From Terrimicrobiaceae bacterium (GTDB taxonomy: Bacteria; Verrucomicrobiota; Verrucomicrobiia; Chthoniobacterales; JAATET01): a DNA stretch of 64,000 nucleotides. The notes below the pieces were generated by a model. The model was not told the DNA's origin and searched no databases. It worked only from the letters and a program-made list of their open reading frames with translations. The DNA lies in NCBI GenBank assembly GCA_028713285.1, contig JAQTOP010000002.1:1-64000 (forward strand), written 5' to 3'. Positions 55,093 through 64,000 of the stretch are shown in pieces. Numbering within the stretch: the stretch's first letter is position 1; every line of letters begins with the position of its first letter. Made by a program: the position numbers and the translations under genes.

Positions 55093-55980
55093 TTACCGAT
55101 TCACCTTTCGCTTTGCAAGGGCGGAGCGGGATTTCAAAGTCCCGCCCGCTTCTCTTCGCGGCCGCAGTCGATACATGCTCGGACTTTGCCCGGTCACGCG
55201 GCGAAACTGTTTGTTGAAGTATTGGGGATCGGGGATGCCCACTTTGCGCCCGATTTCGAGAATCGGAAGCCTGGTGGAAAGCAGCAAATGCCGGGCGAGT
55301 TCCATGCGGCGCAAAAGAAGATAGTGCAGGATCGTCATTCCATACTGCTGGCGGAAAAGGCGGGAAAGGGCGTTGGCGCTCCGTCCCATCGAGGCGCTTA
55401 ATCCCGGAACCGTGACCTGCCGGTGGGGTGTGGCATCGATGGCGCGCCGCAGATCGGCGAGCGTCTTCTCGTGCCAGATTCCCGGCCTGGCGCGCGTTCC
55501 GCGACTCCCCTGCAAGTGAAGCCAGAGCAGGAGTTCCTGAAGCGAGGCCGAAGCCGCGGCCGCGGCCGGGGAATCCTCCGCTCCGCCGGCCTGGCGATAA
55601 TAATCAATCACTTTCAGAAACCGTTCCCGCGCCGCGGCGACCAGAGGACCCGGACGGAAGTGGATCGGCAGCCGAAGGTTCGTTTTTTTCCCAGCTCCCC
55701 GCGCCGGATAAAAATGGACGCACAAATGCTGGCCGCTTTCCCGCAATTCATAGACGGATTCCCTGTTTTCCGGCGAGAGCGTCATGTCACCCGGTTGAAG
55801 GTGGAAGCAGGTCCCTCCGATCCAGACCTTGCCCGCATAATCGTGGAGATGCACGGCGATGAGGGAATCCGAGTAACCCCGGTTGCAGCCCGGCACATTC
55901 ATCGGGAATCTTCCCGCACTGCCGACGACAGGAAGGTGGCGGGCAGGCCATGCGATGAATTTCGGCTCAGTCTTCACCAC
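55093..55980 (-). CDS. AraC-family transcriptional regulator
   Basis: A 295-residue regulator. The N-terminal half (about 1-170) is a cupin-like effector domain (GKVWIGGTCFHLQPGDMTLS). The C-terminal ~100 residues hold two helix-turn-helix units: VTVPGLSASMGRSANALSRL and PILEIGRKVGIPDPQYFNKQ, ending FRRVTGQSPSMYR. It starts with GTG and is divergent from the mannose-6-phosphate isomerase-like gene, 108 bases apart, so it likely controls the mannoside locus in response to a sugar. Confidence 0.9.
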   Translation of the reverse strand: MVKTEPKFIAWPARHLPVVGSAGRFPMNVPGCNRGYSDSLIAVHLHDYAGKVWIGGTCFHLQPGDMTLSPENRESVYELRESGQHLCVHFYPARGAGKKTNLRLPIHFRPGPLVAAARERFLKVIDYYRQAGGAEDSPAAAAASASLQELLLWLHLQGSRGTRARPGIWHEKTLADLRRAIDATPHRQVTVPGLSASMGRSANALSRLFRQQYGMTILHYLLLRRMELARHLLLSTRLPILEIGRKVGIPDPQYFNKQFRRVTGQSPSMYRLRPRREAGGTLKSRSALAKRKVNR

Positions 55981-56088
55981 CGAGGCAATGTCAAAAAATT
56001 ACCACTGATCCAAGTTTATTCCAATTGAGACACCGGGCCAAAGCAACGAGGATGCAATAAATCTACCATTTGAAAGAACGAGAGACCC

Positions 56089-58020
56089 ATGGCTTGGTTT
56101 ACATCCCCCGACAACTGCATCAATCGTCCCCAACTTCCCGCCGGCTGGCTGGAGCAAATCATCAATGGAAGGGACGCGGTCGGCGAAACGATCGCGAAGT
56201 CCCTGCTGGCCGATCTCGACCGCCTGCAGCGTCCGTGCTTTCTTGCGCTCGACGGATACAAGGGCGCGAAGTTGCAGCCGTTTCTGGACGGAATCCGCGC
56301 GAGGCTTGAAGCGGCGGGCGTGGAGGTTGCCGCGCTGAACGTCAACGATGTCTTTCGCTCAAAGGCGGAGATAGATGAAATCGCGCGGCCTTGCGAGAAG
56401 CCGGAGGATCCTTCGTTCGGACGGGTGTTCGCGGGCAACATCGAGGACTTGATTGATCCGGCGAAAGTCCGGGCGACGACGGAGCGTTGGGAGAAACTGC
56501 GCGCGGCCAAGGGCAGGCGCACGGTGCTGATTTGTCACGGCGTTGGGGCGGGTCTCGCGCTGTGGCGGCATTTGTTTGACCGCGCGGCCTTTTGCGACGT
56601 GACGCGGGAGCAGGTCATCATTCGTTCGGAGCGGGGCGGGCTTTTGCCGGTGGGGGAGGACGTGTCCGCCGGCTATCCGTTCAAACGGATCTACTACTTC
56701 GAATACCCGCTGCTCAACCGGCACAAGAAGCAACTCCTCAAGAGCATCGACTGGTATATCGACGACTCCGGCGAGGAGGACCCAAAGCTTGTGCCGGCCG
56801 AGGTCTATCACGCGCTGATCACCGAGCTGGCGGGCCGGCCGGTCTGTTTCAAAGTCTTTTACATGCCGGGGATGTTCGGCGGCACGGAGTTCTCGAAGCG
56901 GTTCAATGTGCCGGGGCTGCCGAACAATAGCTGGGACTATGAAATCAGCGTGGGCGACAATCATTTGCTCATCGATCCGGGCGATGGACGGATATTGGAA
57001 ATGCCGTTTTACAATTTGATCTGGGAGCAGCCGTTGCGCTTTTTGGGGGCGTATTCCAGCGCGACTTATCCCGACCATTTTCCCATCGCCATTTATATGC
57101 AGGACGGCTGGTTCGCGGATCCGAAAGAGCCCGGATTCAAGCGGACCCACATGCCGAATCACATCCACCCCGACACCGCCTACTGTCGCGAGCATTTCAA
57201 CGAGCCGATCGGGCGCTATGAAACCTATTACATCGTGCGTGCGGACGAGGGCGCCTGCACGATGCATGGCTTCAAGGACGACGCGGACATCGATGCCTAC
57301 ATCGGCGAGGTCAGAAAATCGGCGGAGACCCACGAGGAATTCGACTGGCGCAAATATATCCACGAGCACCCCAGCAAGACCGGCGAGTTGCATCAGCTCC
57401 CGCCCGGCACCGTGCATGGAACGGGTGGGCGGCAGGTGATCCTGGAGATCGATACGAACCCGAGCCGCGAATCGACCGAGTATTCGTTCTTTCTCTACGA
57501 CTATTGCCGGCCCTGTTTCAACTATGAGAAGCTCGACATGACCGGCAAGCCGCTGAAACTCACGGTCGAGCACAGCCTCGCCATCATGCGCCGCAACCGG
57601 CGGCAGAAATACATGGCGGAAAAAGTCCGGCCTGCGCCCGTTTGCATTCGCTCGGGGGAGGACTGGCGGGAAATGTCATTCCCGATGCATTACAACATGC
57701 CCTACCAGATCAACCGGTTCGAGTTTAAGACGAAGGTCGAGGATGATACGCGGGATATGTTTCATTGCATCGCGCTGACACTCGGAACCAAGGTGCGCGT
57801 TTATTCCAAGCGCGATCCTTCCAACGAATTCGTCCTCGAGGACTGCGACAACATCGTGCTGCCGGCCGGCTTCGGTCCGTATGTCCTGGAGAATCTAGGT
57901 GACGGCCCGTGCGAGATCATCAAGACATTTCTTATCACCGAACCGCGGGCGCACATCGACAAGGAGCAGGAGGAGAAAGATTGGGGCGTGGATCCAGACG
58001 GTCCGGAAAAGGTGTCGTGA
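56089..58020 (+). CDS. Mannose-6-phosphate isomerase-like cupin with degenerate kinase-like N-terminal domain
   Basis: A 643-residue two-part protein. Residues about 40-230 resemble the uridine-kinase/phosphoribulokinase fold, with a P-loop-like DGYKGAKL (55-62) lacking the usual GKT/S, followed by VFAGNIEDLIDPAKV. Residues about 280-625 look like class I mannose-6-phosphate isomerase: HMPNHIHPDTAYC, HQLPPGTVHGTGGRQVILEI (about 434-453), then YDYCRP. It would convert mannose-6-phosphate to fructose-6-phosphate, feeding glycolysis with mannose released by the downstream GH38 enzymes. First gene of the locus. Confidence 0.7.
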   Translation: MAWFTSPDNCINRPQLPAGWLEQIINGRDAVGETIAKSLLADLDRLQRPCFLALDGYKGAKLQPFLDGIRARLEAAGVEVAALNVNDVFRSKAEIDEIARPCEKPEDPSFGRVFAGNIEDLIDPAKVRATTERWEKLRAAKGRRTVLICHGVGAGLALWRHLFDRAAFCDVTREQVIIRSERGGLLPVGEDVSAGYPFKRIYYFEYPLLNRHKKQLLKSIDWYIDDSGEEDPKLVPAEVYHALITELAGRPVCFKVFYMPGMFGGTEFSKRFNVPGLPNNSWDYEISVGDNHLLIDPGDGRILEMPFYNLIWEQPLRFLGAYSSATYPDHFPIAIYMQDGWFADPKEPGFKRTHMPNHIHPDTAYCREHFNEPIGRYETYYIVRADEGACTMHGFKDDADIDAYIGEVRKSAETHEEFDWRKYIHEHPSKTGELHQLPPGTVHGTGGRQVILEIDTNPSRESTEYSFFLYDYCRPCFNYEKLDMTGKPLKLTVEHSLAIMRRNRRQKYMAEKVRPAPVCIRSGEDWREMSFPMHYNMPYQINRFEFKTKVEDDTRDMFHCIALTLGTKVRVYSKRDPSNEFVLEDCDNIVLPAGFGPYVLENLGDGPCEIIKTFLITEPRAHIDKEQEEKDWGVDPDGPEKVS

Positions 58021-58106
58021 GGGAGGGCTTCGCGTTCCTACCTTCTTTGTGACATTTCTTCCTCGCTTGAGCTTCTCCAGAACGGCGAAGACAAGTTCGT
58101 TCTTCC

Positions 58107-60251
58107 ATGAAGATCGTTCACATCGTTTTCAACTCCCACATCGACCCCGTCTGGCTTTGGCCCTGGCAGGCGGGGCTGGATGCCTTGCTCGCGACCTGCC
58201 GCATCGCCTGCGACATGCTGGATCGGCATCCCAGCCTGATATACAATCGGGGAGAGGCGTGGGTGTACCGGCAGATCGAGCTGATCGATCCTGACCTTTT
58301 CTCCCGAATCAAGGCTCATGTTCATGCCGGCCGGTGGGAAATCGTGGGCGGCTGGTGGATTCAGCCCGACTGCAACCAGCCCAGCGGCTTTGCCCTCGAG
58401 AAACAAATCGAGCTGGGAAGGGAGTTCTTTACCTCCCGCTTCGGGCACTTTCCAGAGGTGGCCTACAATGTGGACAGTTTCGGCCACGCCGCGACCCTTC
58501 CCGGCTACCTGGCAACCCACGGCCAGAAGTATTATGTGATGATGCGCCCGCAGGAGCATGAAAGGGCGCTTCCGGCCCGGCTCTTCCGCTGGCGCGGGTA
58601 CCCCGGGGGCCAGGAAGTGACCGCTTTCCGGATCGCAGGCAGTTACAATGCGGGCGATATCAAATGGGAGCACATCGACAAATCCCTGACCGAATTGCCG
58701 GAAGGCATTCGGGATACCATGTGCTTTGTCAGCGCGGGCGATCATGGGGGAGGCCCCACCGAAAAACAAATCGCGTGGATTCAGGAAAACCAGCACGCGG
58801 TGGACGGCGTGAAGCTCGAATTCTCCTCCCCGGCCCGGTTCTTCGCCCGGGTGGCACCACAAATTCCGAGCCTCCCTCTCGTGACGGGAGAGCTGCAAAT
58901 GCACGCCATCGGATGCTATTCCGTTCATCGCCAGATAAAGGCCGGACTGCGCCGGGCCGAAGACCTGATGCATCAGGCCGATTCCATTCGCAGCCGGCTG
59001 GGGAACCGCGCCGCCTCGCTGCCGGATCTGCGAAGAGGATGGGAGCAAATATGCTTCAATCATTTTCACGACACTCTCGGCGGGACGTGCATTCCCAGCG
59101 CCAACCTTCAGGCGATCGACCAGATTGGAGAAGCGGCGTCCCTTGCCGGCGAAAACCTCCAGTTGGGATTGCGCATTCTCCTGGCGGATCTCCCCGAGAA
59201 TCCCGCGCACCGGATGGTGGTTTACAATCCAGGCCCGCGGGACTTCGGCGGCTATTTTGAAGCGGAACCGTGGACGGAGGGCATGCCCTGGAAAAACGTG
59301 CGCATCCTCGACGAAAAGGGGAAGACCGTTTCGGGACAACTCGTCCACACCGAGGCGAGCTGCGGGGGGATGCACCGGGTACTTTTTCCCGTCCAGGTTC
59401 CCGCCGGAGAGCGGCGCGTGCTTCATTTGCGCCGCGACCTCAAACCCGCCCACCCAGCCGCTCCGGACGCCATCGTCAAAGGAAAGACGCTTCAAAACCG
59501 CCTGGGCGTCACCGTGGTTCCGGGTGCGCGCACGGCGCTGGTCTTCGGCTCGAAAAGCGCGGGGAACACCCTGCGTCCCGAGTTGGAACTGATCGACGAT
59601 CCTTCCGACACCTGGTCGCATCGGATCGACCGCTATGATGAAAAGGCCGCCGCCCGGCCCAGGTGGGATCGCGCGCAATTCCTCGATCATGGGCCGTTGA
59701 TGGCCTCCTTTCTACAGACGGGCGCCATCTCTCAATCCCGTCTGCGAGCCGAGTATCGCGTCCACGCCCGCCGTTCGTGGGTGGAGCTGCGATTGCAGGT
59801 CCACTGGATGGAGAAGCACAAGCTCCTCAAGCTGGTGCTGCGGCTGCCCGATCTGGGGACGGAACGGATGGACGGAATTTTGGGCGGACAGTTGACCCGG
59901 CCGAATTCCGGCGCGGAGAGTCCCTTGCGGGATTGGACACTTTTTTCCTTGGAAAATGGAGGGAAGCTCGCGGTGGTGTGCCCCGACGTTTACGCCCTGG
60001 ATGCGACGAAAAGGCGCCTTCGCCTCACGCTGCTGCGCAGTCCGCTCCTGGCCCACCACGAGCCGAATCCGGGAACGGATCCCCGCGCGACGATCGCGGA
60101 TCAAGGCGTTCACGAGTTCCGCTTCCTTTTTCGTGTCGGCCCGCGTTTGCGTCCCGAGGATCTCGAACACGAAGCCTGGCAATTGCGGGAGCCGCCCCTG
60201 TATGCCGACACGACCAGGGGAATGCCCGCCAGCTGCTGGGCGGGTCTGTAG
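58107..60251 (+). CDS. GH38 alpha-mannosidase
   Basis: A 714-residue glycosidase with no signal peptide. Metal-site motif HIDPVWLWPW (11-20), nucleophile Asp in YNVDSFGHAATLP (about 117-129), acid/base region DHGGGP, and C-terminal NHFHDTLGGT near 317. These are the hallmarks of GH38. It would release mannose from alpha-mannosides. No clear secretion signal, so it probably acts on imported oligosaccharides or phospho-mannosides. It follows the isomerase-like gene by 86 bases. Confidence 0.9.
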   Translation: MKIVHIVFNSHIDPVWLWPWQAGLDALLATCRIACDMLDRHPSLIYNRGEAWVYRQIELIDPDLFSRIKAHVHAGRWEIVGGWWIQPDCNQPSGFALEKQIELGREFFTSRFGHFPEVAYNVDSFGHAATLPGYLATHGQKYYVMMRPQEHERALPARLFRWRGYPGGQEVTAFRIAGSYNAGDIKWEHIDKSLTELPEGIRDTMCFVSAGDHGGGPTEKQIAWIQENQHAVDGVKLEFSSPARFFARVAPQIPSLPLVTGELQMHAIGCYSVHRQIKAGLRRAEDLMHQADSIRSRLGNRAASLPDLRRGWEQICFNHFHDTLGGTCIPSANLQAIDQIGEAASLAGENLQLGLRILLADLPENPAHRMVVYNPGPRDFGGYFEAEPWTEGMPWKNVRILDEKGKTVSGQLVHTEASCGGMHRVLFPVQVPAGERRVLHLRRDLKPAHPAAPDAIVKGKTLQNRLGVTVVPGARTALVFGSKSAGNTLRPELELIDDPSDTWSHRIDRYDEKAAARPRWDRAQFLDHGPLMASFLQTGAISQSRLRAEYRVHARRSWVELRLQVHWMEKHKLLKLVLRLPDLGTERMDGILGGQLTRPNSGAESPLRDWTLFSLENGGKLAVVCPDVYALDATKRRLRLTLLRSPLLAHHEPNPGTDPRATIADQGVHEFRFLFRVGPRLRPEDLEHEAWQLREPPLYADTTRGMPASCWAGL

Positions 60252-60264
60252 GGCTTTCAAGAAT

Positions 60265-61398
60265 ATGAATGGTCAAAAACGCGTTATCTCAGGACAGGAG
60301 AGCTGGACATTTTCCACGAAGGACGTCGAAGCCGCCGTGACCCGGCAGGGGGGGCATCTGGCCCCGGTGCGTTTTCGCATCGGCGGGCGATGGGTCGAGC
60401 CGTTCGATATTGCTCCCTGGGCGGAGGAGAAGGTGGCTCCGGGCACGCACCAAGTGCTCCGCGTGATGCGTGGCGATTTTTTCTGCATGCCATTTGGCGG
60501 CAATGAAACACCGAGCCACGGTGAGCAGCATCCTCCCCACGGTGAAACGGCGAATGCGCGATGGAGGCTCGAATCGGGCTCCGCCCAGCATCTGCATCTT
60601 TCCCTGCGAACTTCCATCCGGGAAGGCAGGGTGGATAAGCGGATCCGGTTGATTCCCGGCCACACCGCTCTCTATTTGCAGCATGTGATCTCGGGAATGA
60701 CGGGCCCCATGTGCCTGGGGCATCACGCCATCCTCAAAATCCCGGAGGGAGCCGCCGGGCGGGTGAGCCTGAGCCCGTTTCGATTCGGTCAGGTTTTCCC
60801 TGGTCAACTTGAGGAGTCGGCGAAAGGGGGATACTCGATCCTGAAGCCGGGAGCGAAATTTAAAACCCTGTCGCGCGTCCCTCAAACGGACGGAAAATGG
60901 GCCGACCTCTCCGTCTATCCCGCGCGCGAAGGCTACGAAGACCTCGTCCTGATGGCTTCGGAAACCACACTTCCGTTTGCGTGGACCGCGCTCACCGTGC
61001 CGGAGGAAAACCATGTGTGGTTTGCTTTGAAAGATCCCCGCGTGCTGCCTTCGACCGTATTCTGGATATCAAACGGAGGGCGGCACTACGCCCCATGGAA
61101 CGGCCGGCATCGGCGCGCCATCGGGCTGGAGGAAGTGGTCGCCAATTTTCATTACGGCCTGGCAGAGTCGGCCAGGGCCAACCCGCTGACGCGCGCGGGC
61201 ACGCCAACCTGCGTGCGGCTCGATCCACAACGGCCGTTCGCGGTGAACTATATCATGGCGATGGCCGAAATTCCGCGCGGCTTTGACATCGTGAAAACCA
61301 TTCATTCGTCCGCCGACGGAAAATCCGTCCGCCTTGCCTCGAAATCGGGGAAGTCCGTTTCCGTGGCGGTGGATACCTCCTTCCTTTCCACCCAATAA
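60265..61398 (+). CDS. Mutarotase-like beta-sandwich protein
   Basis: A 377-residue protein with a galactose-mutarotase-like fold: RFRIGGRWVEPFDIAPWAEE, GTHQVLRVMRGDFFCMPFGG, DKRIRLIPGHTALYLQHVIS and LGHHAILKIPEG look like the DUF4432/aldose-1-epimerase beta-sandwich superfamily. It could interconvert sugar anomers or bind a sugar. The start ATG 60265 is 13 bases after the GH38 gene. No catalytic assignment possible. Confidence 0.7.
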   Translation: MNGQKRVISGQESWTFSTKDVEAAVTRQGGHLAPVRFRIGGRWVEPFDIAPWAEEKVAPGTHQVLRVMRGDFFCMPFGGNETPSHGEQHPPHGETANARWRLESGSAQHLHLSLRTSIREGRVDKRIRLIPGHTALYLQHVISGMTGPMCLGHHAILKIPEGAAGRVSLSPFRFGQVFPGQLEESAKGGYSILKPGAKFKTLSRVPQTDGKWADLSVYPAREGYEDLVLMASETTLPFAWTALTVPEENHVWFALKDPRVLPSTVFWISNGGRHYAPWNGRHRRAIGLEEVVANFHYGLAESARANPLTRAGTPTCVRLDPQRPFAVNYIMAMAEIPRGFDIVKTIHSSADGKSVRLASKSGKSVSVAVDTSFLSTQ

Positions 61399-61411
61399 TT
61401 CCGTGCAAAAT

Positions 61412-63601
61412 ATGCGAACCAGCCACCGAAACTACGAACAAAGCATGGGGCTTTGGATCAATGAGCCGTTGCTGCTTCATCCCGAAGAGATCGACCGATC
61501 CATCCACGAGCTTGCCGATGCGGGATACGACACCGTGCGGCTGTTTGTCCGGCACTCGAACTTTACCCTGCGCTGCCCGGAGGTTGTGGAAGCGGTTCGG
61601 CGCGCCGTGAAAACGGGCCATGAGCGGGGCATGCGCCTCGCCCTGGACTGCGAGCCGCACGAGCTCGTGGGGCGCGACATGGGGCGGCAGTTTCCCGGTG
61701 AAATGAGCAGCAAGCTGTTGCGGCAATCGGTGCAAGTCGTGGATGGCCACTGGATCATGCGGGTTGAGCCGCCGTCGTTGGGCGGCTATGTGGGAGCCCC
61801 TCTGGATGGGGTTGAGGCGGCCTATTTGCGCGTGGAAGGGAACTTGAAGAAGATCGGCCTCGGCGACCATACCGTCAGTCGCGGTTTCCAGTGGTATCGC
61901 AATGGAAACGTCCACCGCGAGCTGTTCTATCGGGAAGGCGTGCCGGCGAGTCCCCACCCCGTTCACGAATTGCGCGGCTGCCTGCCAGGCAGCGTCAATG
62001 GGGAGCTGATCGTTTATCTGCGGTTCAGCGTGAGGACTGTCGTGGATTTCTGGTCGGAGGGTTGTCGCAGGTATTACGAGGAGCTTCTCGAATGCTACCG
62101 CGACATTCCGCTCGACGGCGTGGGTTGGGATGAACCTGCGGTCGCTGGCGATTGGAAGTGCTACCATTACGGCGCCGGCTTCGCCGCCGCATTTGAGAGG
62201 CTCAATGGCTATGCGCTGACTGACAGACTTTACCTGTTGGATGAGCCGGGCATGTCCGCGGAAGCCGCCAAGGTCCGCCTCGATTACTACCGGACGCTTA
62301 ACGAAGGCCTCGCGAGGGCGCAGGCAAATCTGATCGCCAAGGCGCGCTCTCTATTCGGCAAGGATCTTCTGCTCGGGACGCATCACACATGGCAGGGCGA
62401 AGCCGGCATCAACGATTACCGGTCCGGCGCGGTGGATTACTTCCGGTTGAATGACTGCATGGACGCGGGCTACACGGATGTTCCCCAATGGGACCCCGAA
62501 TCGGTGGCGTATGCCTACACCTTGGGATCCTCGCTGGGGCGGCTCACGCCATCCGGCGAAGCCGAGGTCAATACCTGGCACTGGATGCCCACGGTCAGCA
62601 ACATTCACCACAACGTGAACTTGATGACGTTGATGAATATCACCTGGTTCAACATCTGGTTCGGCCGCGACTGCGACTGCGTCATGCAGCAGGGACATTA
62701 CACCTGGCCGACGACGGTGGCTTATATGCAGCGCCACCGCGAGTTTCAGCGGCAGATCGGAAAGCGCCGCCCGGTGGCGGACGTGGCCATCTGGCACGGC
62801 TGGGAAGGCGTGTGTGCATGGAACAAGGCCAGTCTGGCCAACACTCACAAGACATTTTGTCTGAACACCAGCCGGCTGCTTATCGACCGCAGCGTCGCCG
62901 CTGATTTTATCGACAGCCGCCTCCTCGCTGGCAGCCGCATCGAGAATGGCCGGCTCGTGAACGATCTGGGCAGCTACCGTGTGCTTGTGATGCCTTACGC
63001 TCTTGTGCTGCCGGGCAAGGCATTCGAGGTGTGCGCCGCGTTCAGCCGCGCCGGAGGACGCGTCATTTTTGTCGGCACACCCGTTGCCGCCGACGATCAG
63101 GGATGCTCGCTCACCGACGCATTTGCCGGATTGCTTGGCATTCCGCCAATGACCGCGGAGCATTACATGGCGGGACTCGATGCCGTCTGCACGATGCCGG
63201 ACTGCCGCCTGCAACGGCTGGAAGTCTGCCGTCCGCTTGCCGCCGGCCTGCCGCGCGCGCTGGTTTCCTGCGAGGGCGAGACGCACGGCGTGGTCAGCGA
63301 GGAGGGAAACGCGGTGTTCCTGACGGATCTCGATCCTCAGGAACGCCTGCTCGAACGCATCGAGGATGCGCTGTCGGACGACGTGCAGGCGCACGGCAGC
63401 AATTTGCTCTGGCGGCTTTACCGGGGCGAGGAAGGGGACCTGCTGGTCGTGGTCGCGCGCGAAGACCGGCCCTTGCGCGGCATGGTGCGCTGGCAAGGCA
63501 GGTTGATCGAGCTGACCGACGGCTCGGTGGGATTATTTGAAATTCGCGGCGGAGAGCTGTCGGTCAAAGGCGATGTCGTCTGGAAGCCCCTGTCAATATG
63601 A
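61412..63601 (+). CDS. TIM-barrel glycoside hydrolase-like protein with GATase1-like domain, unassigned
   Basis: A 729-residue protein with no signal peptide. The N-terminal ~450 residues look like a (beta/alpha)8 barrel: ELADAGYDTVRLFVRHSNF (about 30-48), a candidate catalytic region DGVGWDEPAV (about 234-243) and a second acidic region VNTWHW. A Rossmann/GATase1-like domain follows at about 510-590 (YRVLVMPYALVLPG, then VIFVGTPVAADD), as in GH42 and GH106 enzymes. It resembles GH42/GH106-like proteins but no family is clear. Ends 43 bases before the second GH38 gene. Confidence 0.6.
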   Translation: MRTSHRNYEQSMGLWINEPLLLHPEEIDRSIHELADAGYDTVRLFVRHSNFTLRCPEVVEAVRRAVKTGHERGMRLALDCEPHELVGRDMGRQFPGEMSSKLLRQSVQVVDGHWIMRVEPPSLGGYVGAPLDGVEAAYLRVEGNLKKIGLGDHTVSRGFQWYRNGNVHRELFYREGVPASPHPVHELRGCLPGSVNGELIVYLRFSVRTVVDFWSEGCRRYYEELLECYRDIPLDGVGWDEPAVAGDWKCYHYGAGFAAAFERLNGYALTDRLYLLDEPGMSAEAAKVRLDYYRTLNEGLARAQANLIAKARSLFGKDLLLGTHHTWQGEAGINDYRSGAVDYFRLNDCMDAGYTDVPQWDPESVAYAYTLGSSLGRLTPSGEAEVNTWHWMPTVSNIHHNVNLMTLMNITWFNIWFGRDCDCVMQQGHYTWPTTVAYMQRHREFQRQIGKRRPVADVAIWHGWEGVCAWNKASLANTHKTFCLNTSRLLIDRSVAADFIDSRLLAGSRIENGRLVNDLGSYRVLVMPYALVLPGKAFEVCAAFSRAGGRVIFVGTPVAADDQGCSLTDAFAGLLGIPPMTAEHYMAGLDAVCTMPDCRLQRLEVCRPLAAGLPRALVSCEGETHGVVSEEGNAVFLTDLDPQERLLERIEDALSDDVQAHGSNLLWRLYRGEEGDLLVVVAREDRPLRGMVRWQGRLIELTDGSVGLFEIRGGELSVKGDVVWKPLSI

Positions 63602-63644
63602 GCCACCCGCAGAGCAAAAACAAAAGGCCCTTTCAGCAGCCACG

Positions 63645-64000
63645 ATGAAAGAAAACATCGACACGATTTACCTCGTTCACCACACCCACACCGACATCGG
63701 ATTCACAAACGAGCAGCCGGTGGTGATGGATTTGCACGCGCAATTCATCGACCAGGCCATCGATCTTTGCGAGCAGACGGCGGACTATCCCAAGGGCAGC
63801 GCGTTGAAGTGGACCTGCGAGGCGATGGGGACCGTGCTCTACTGGCTGCGGCATCGTTCCGACAGGCAAATCCAGCGGTTCGTGGATCTCGAAAAGCAGG
63901 ACCGCATCGAGGTGACGGGAACTTTCGGCGTATTCAGCCAGTGCATCCCGCACGAGGCGATGTATCGGCAATTCTATCCCGCGGAAAAGCTCCGCAAGGA
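63645..64000 (+). CDS. GH38-type alpha-mannosidase, partial (3' end off the window)
   Basis: The first 118 codons of a second GH38-like enzyme: TIYLVHHTHTDIGFTNEQP (7-25) is the metal-binding start of the family's catalytic domain, followed by a typical FIDQAIDLCEQ helix and GTFGVFSQCIPHEAMYRQFY. It differs from the 58107 enzyme (HHTHTDIGF instead of HIDPVW), so it is a separate subfamily rather than a duplicate. Continues past 64000. Confidence 0.8.
   Translation, partial: MKENIDTIYLVHHTHTDIGFTNEQPVVMDLHAQFIDQAIDLCEQTADYPKGSALKWTCEAMGTVLYWLRHRSDRQIQRFVDLEKQDRIEVTGTFGVFSQCIPHEAMYRQFYPAEKLRK

Overview
This GC-rich, densely packed window looks like chromosomal DNA of a Gram-negative bacterium, most likely a member of Verrucomicrobiota. 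The pointers are a giant filamentous-haemagglutinin-type secreted protein, a pseudopilin of the H-x9-DG type that is abundant in Planctomycetes and Verrucomicrobia, AsmA-like, TolC and LpxH-like envelope proteins, and a glycan-degrading locus with GH38 enzymes. The class cannot be fixed from sequence alone. I saw no rRNA, tRNA, CRISPR array, insertion sequence or prophage.

Region by region. 1-6505 (minus) is the N-terminal 2168 codons of a huge two-partner-secretion type adhesin that runs off the left edge. A FAD monooxygenase is divergent from it (6801-8432). From 17634 down to 8423 runs a long minus-strand block: a NusG paralogue, secA, a UPF0173 hydrolase, a double-ACT protein, a FIST-domain protein and a MacA/MacB-type ABC export system. 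An LpxH-like gene faces away from the NusG paralogue, with two perfect DnaA boxes in between. A pseudopilin and an STN-like membrane protein follow, then a low-complexity/RRM RNA-binding protein closed by a strong terminator, then miaA-hflX-rsmE. 24293-27252 (minus) is a four-gene zinc/manganese ABC transporter with an unrecognised small exported protein inside it. It is divergent from a Fur-family regulator, with a palindromic operator candidate between them. Downstream of the Fur gene come a Pro-rich secreted protein, a UbiA-type prenyltransferase, and an AsmA/YdbH-like protein next to a lipoprotein that looks like a fusion of YnbE and YdbL, followed by a TolC-like channel. A divergent arginyl/leucyl-tRNA-protein transferase is back to back with an AddB/AddA-like recombination pair carrying only one nuclease domain.

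From 40186 the window holds GT2 and DUF1919 surface-glycan genes, an orphan NtrC-type regulator, a GT-C membrane protein, xseB, dxs, a UPF0114 protein, glyS, gpmA, two endonuclease/exonuclease/phosphatase-fold proteins (one is exodeoxyribonuclease III), a small membrane protein, a frameshifted cupin and sucCD. The right end (55093-64000) is a carbohydrate locus. An AraC regulator is divergent from a mannose-6-phosphate-isomerase-like protein with a degenerate kinase-like N-terminus, a GH38 alpha-mannosidase, a mutarotase-like protein, an unassigned TIM-barrel glycosidase and a second GH38-type enzyme cut by the window edge. Together these suggest uptake and breakdown of alpha-mannosides and entry of mannose-6-phosphate into glycolysis.

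The most interesting items are the YdbH / YnbE-YdbL-fusion / TolC operon, the extra protein in the metal transporter operon, the reduced AddAB, the Cys-depleted aminoacyl-transferase, and the kinase-like/isomerase fusion in the mannoside locus.
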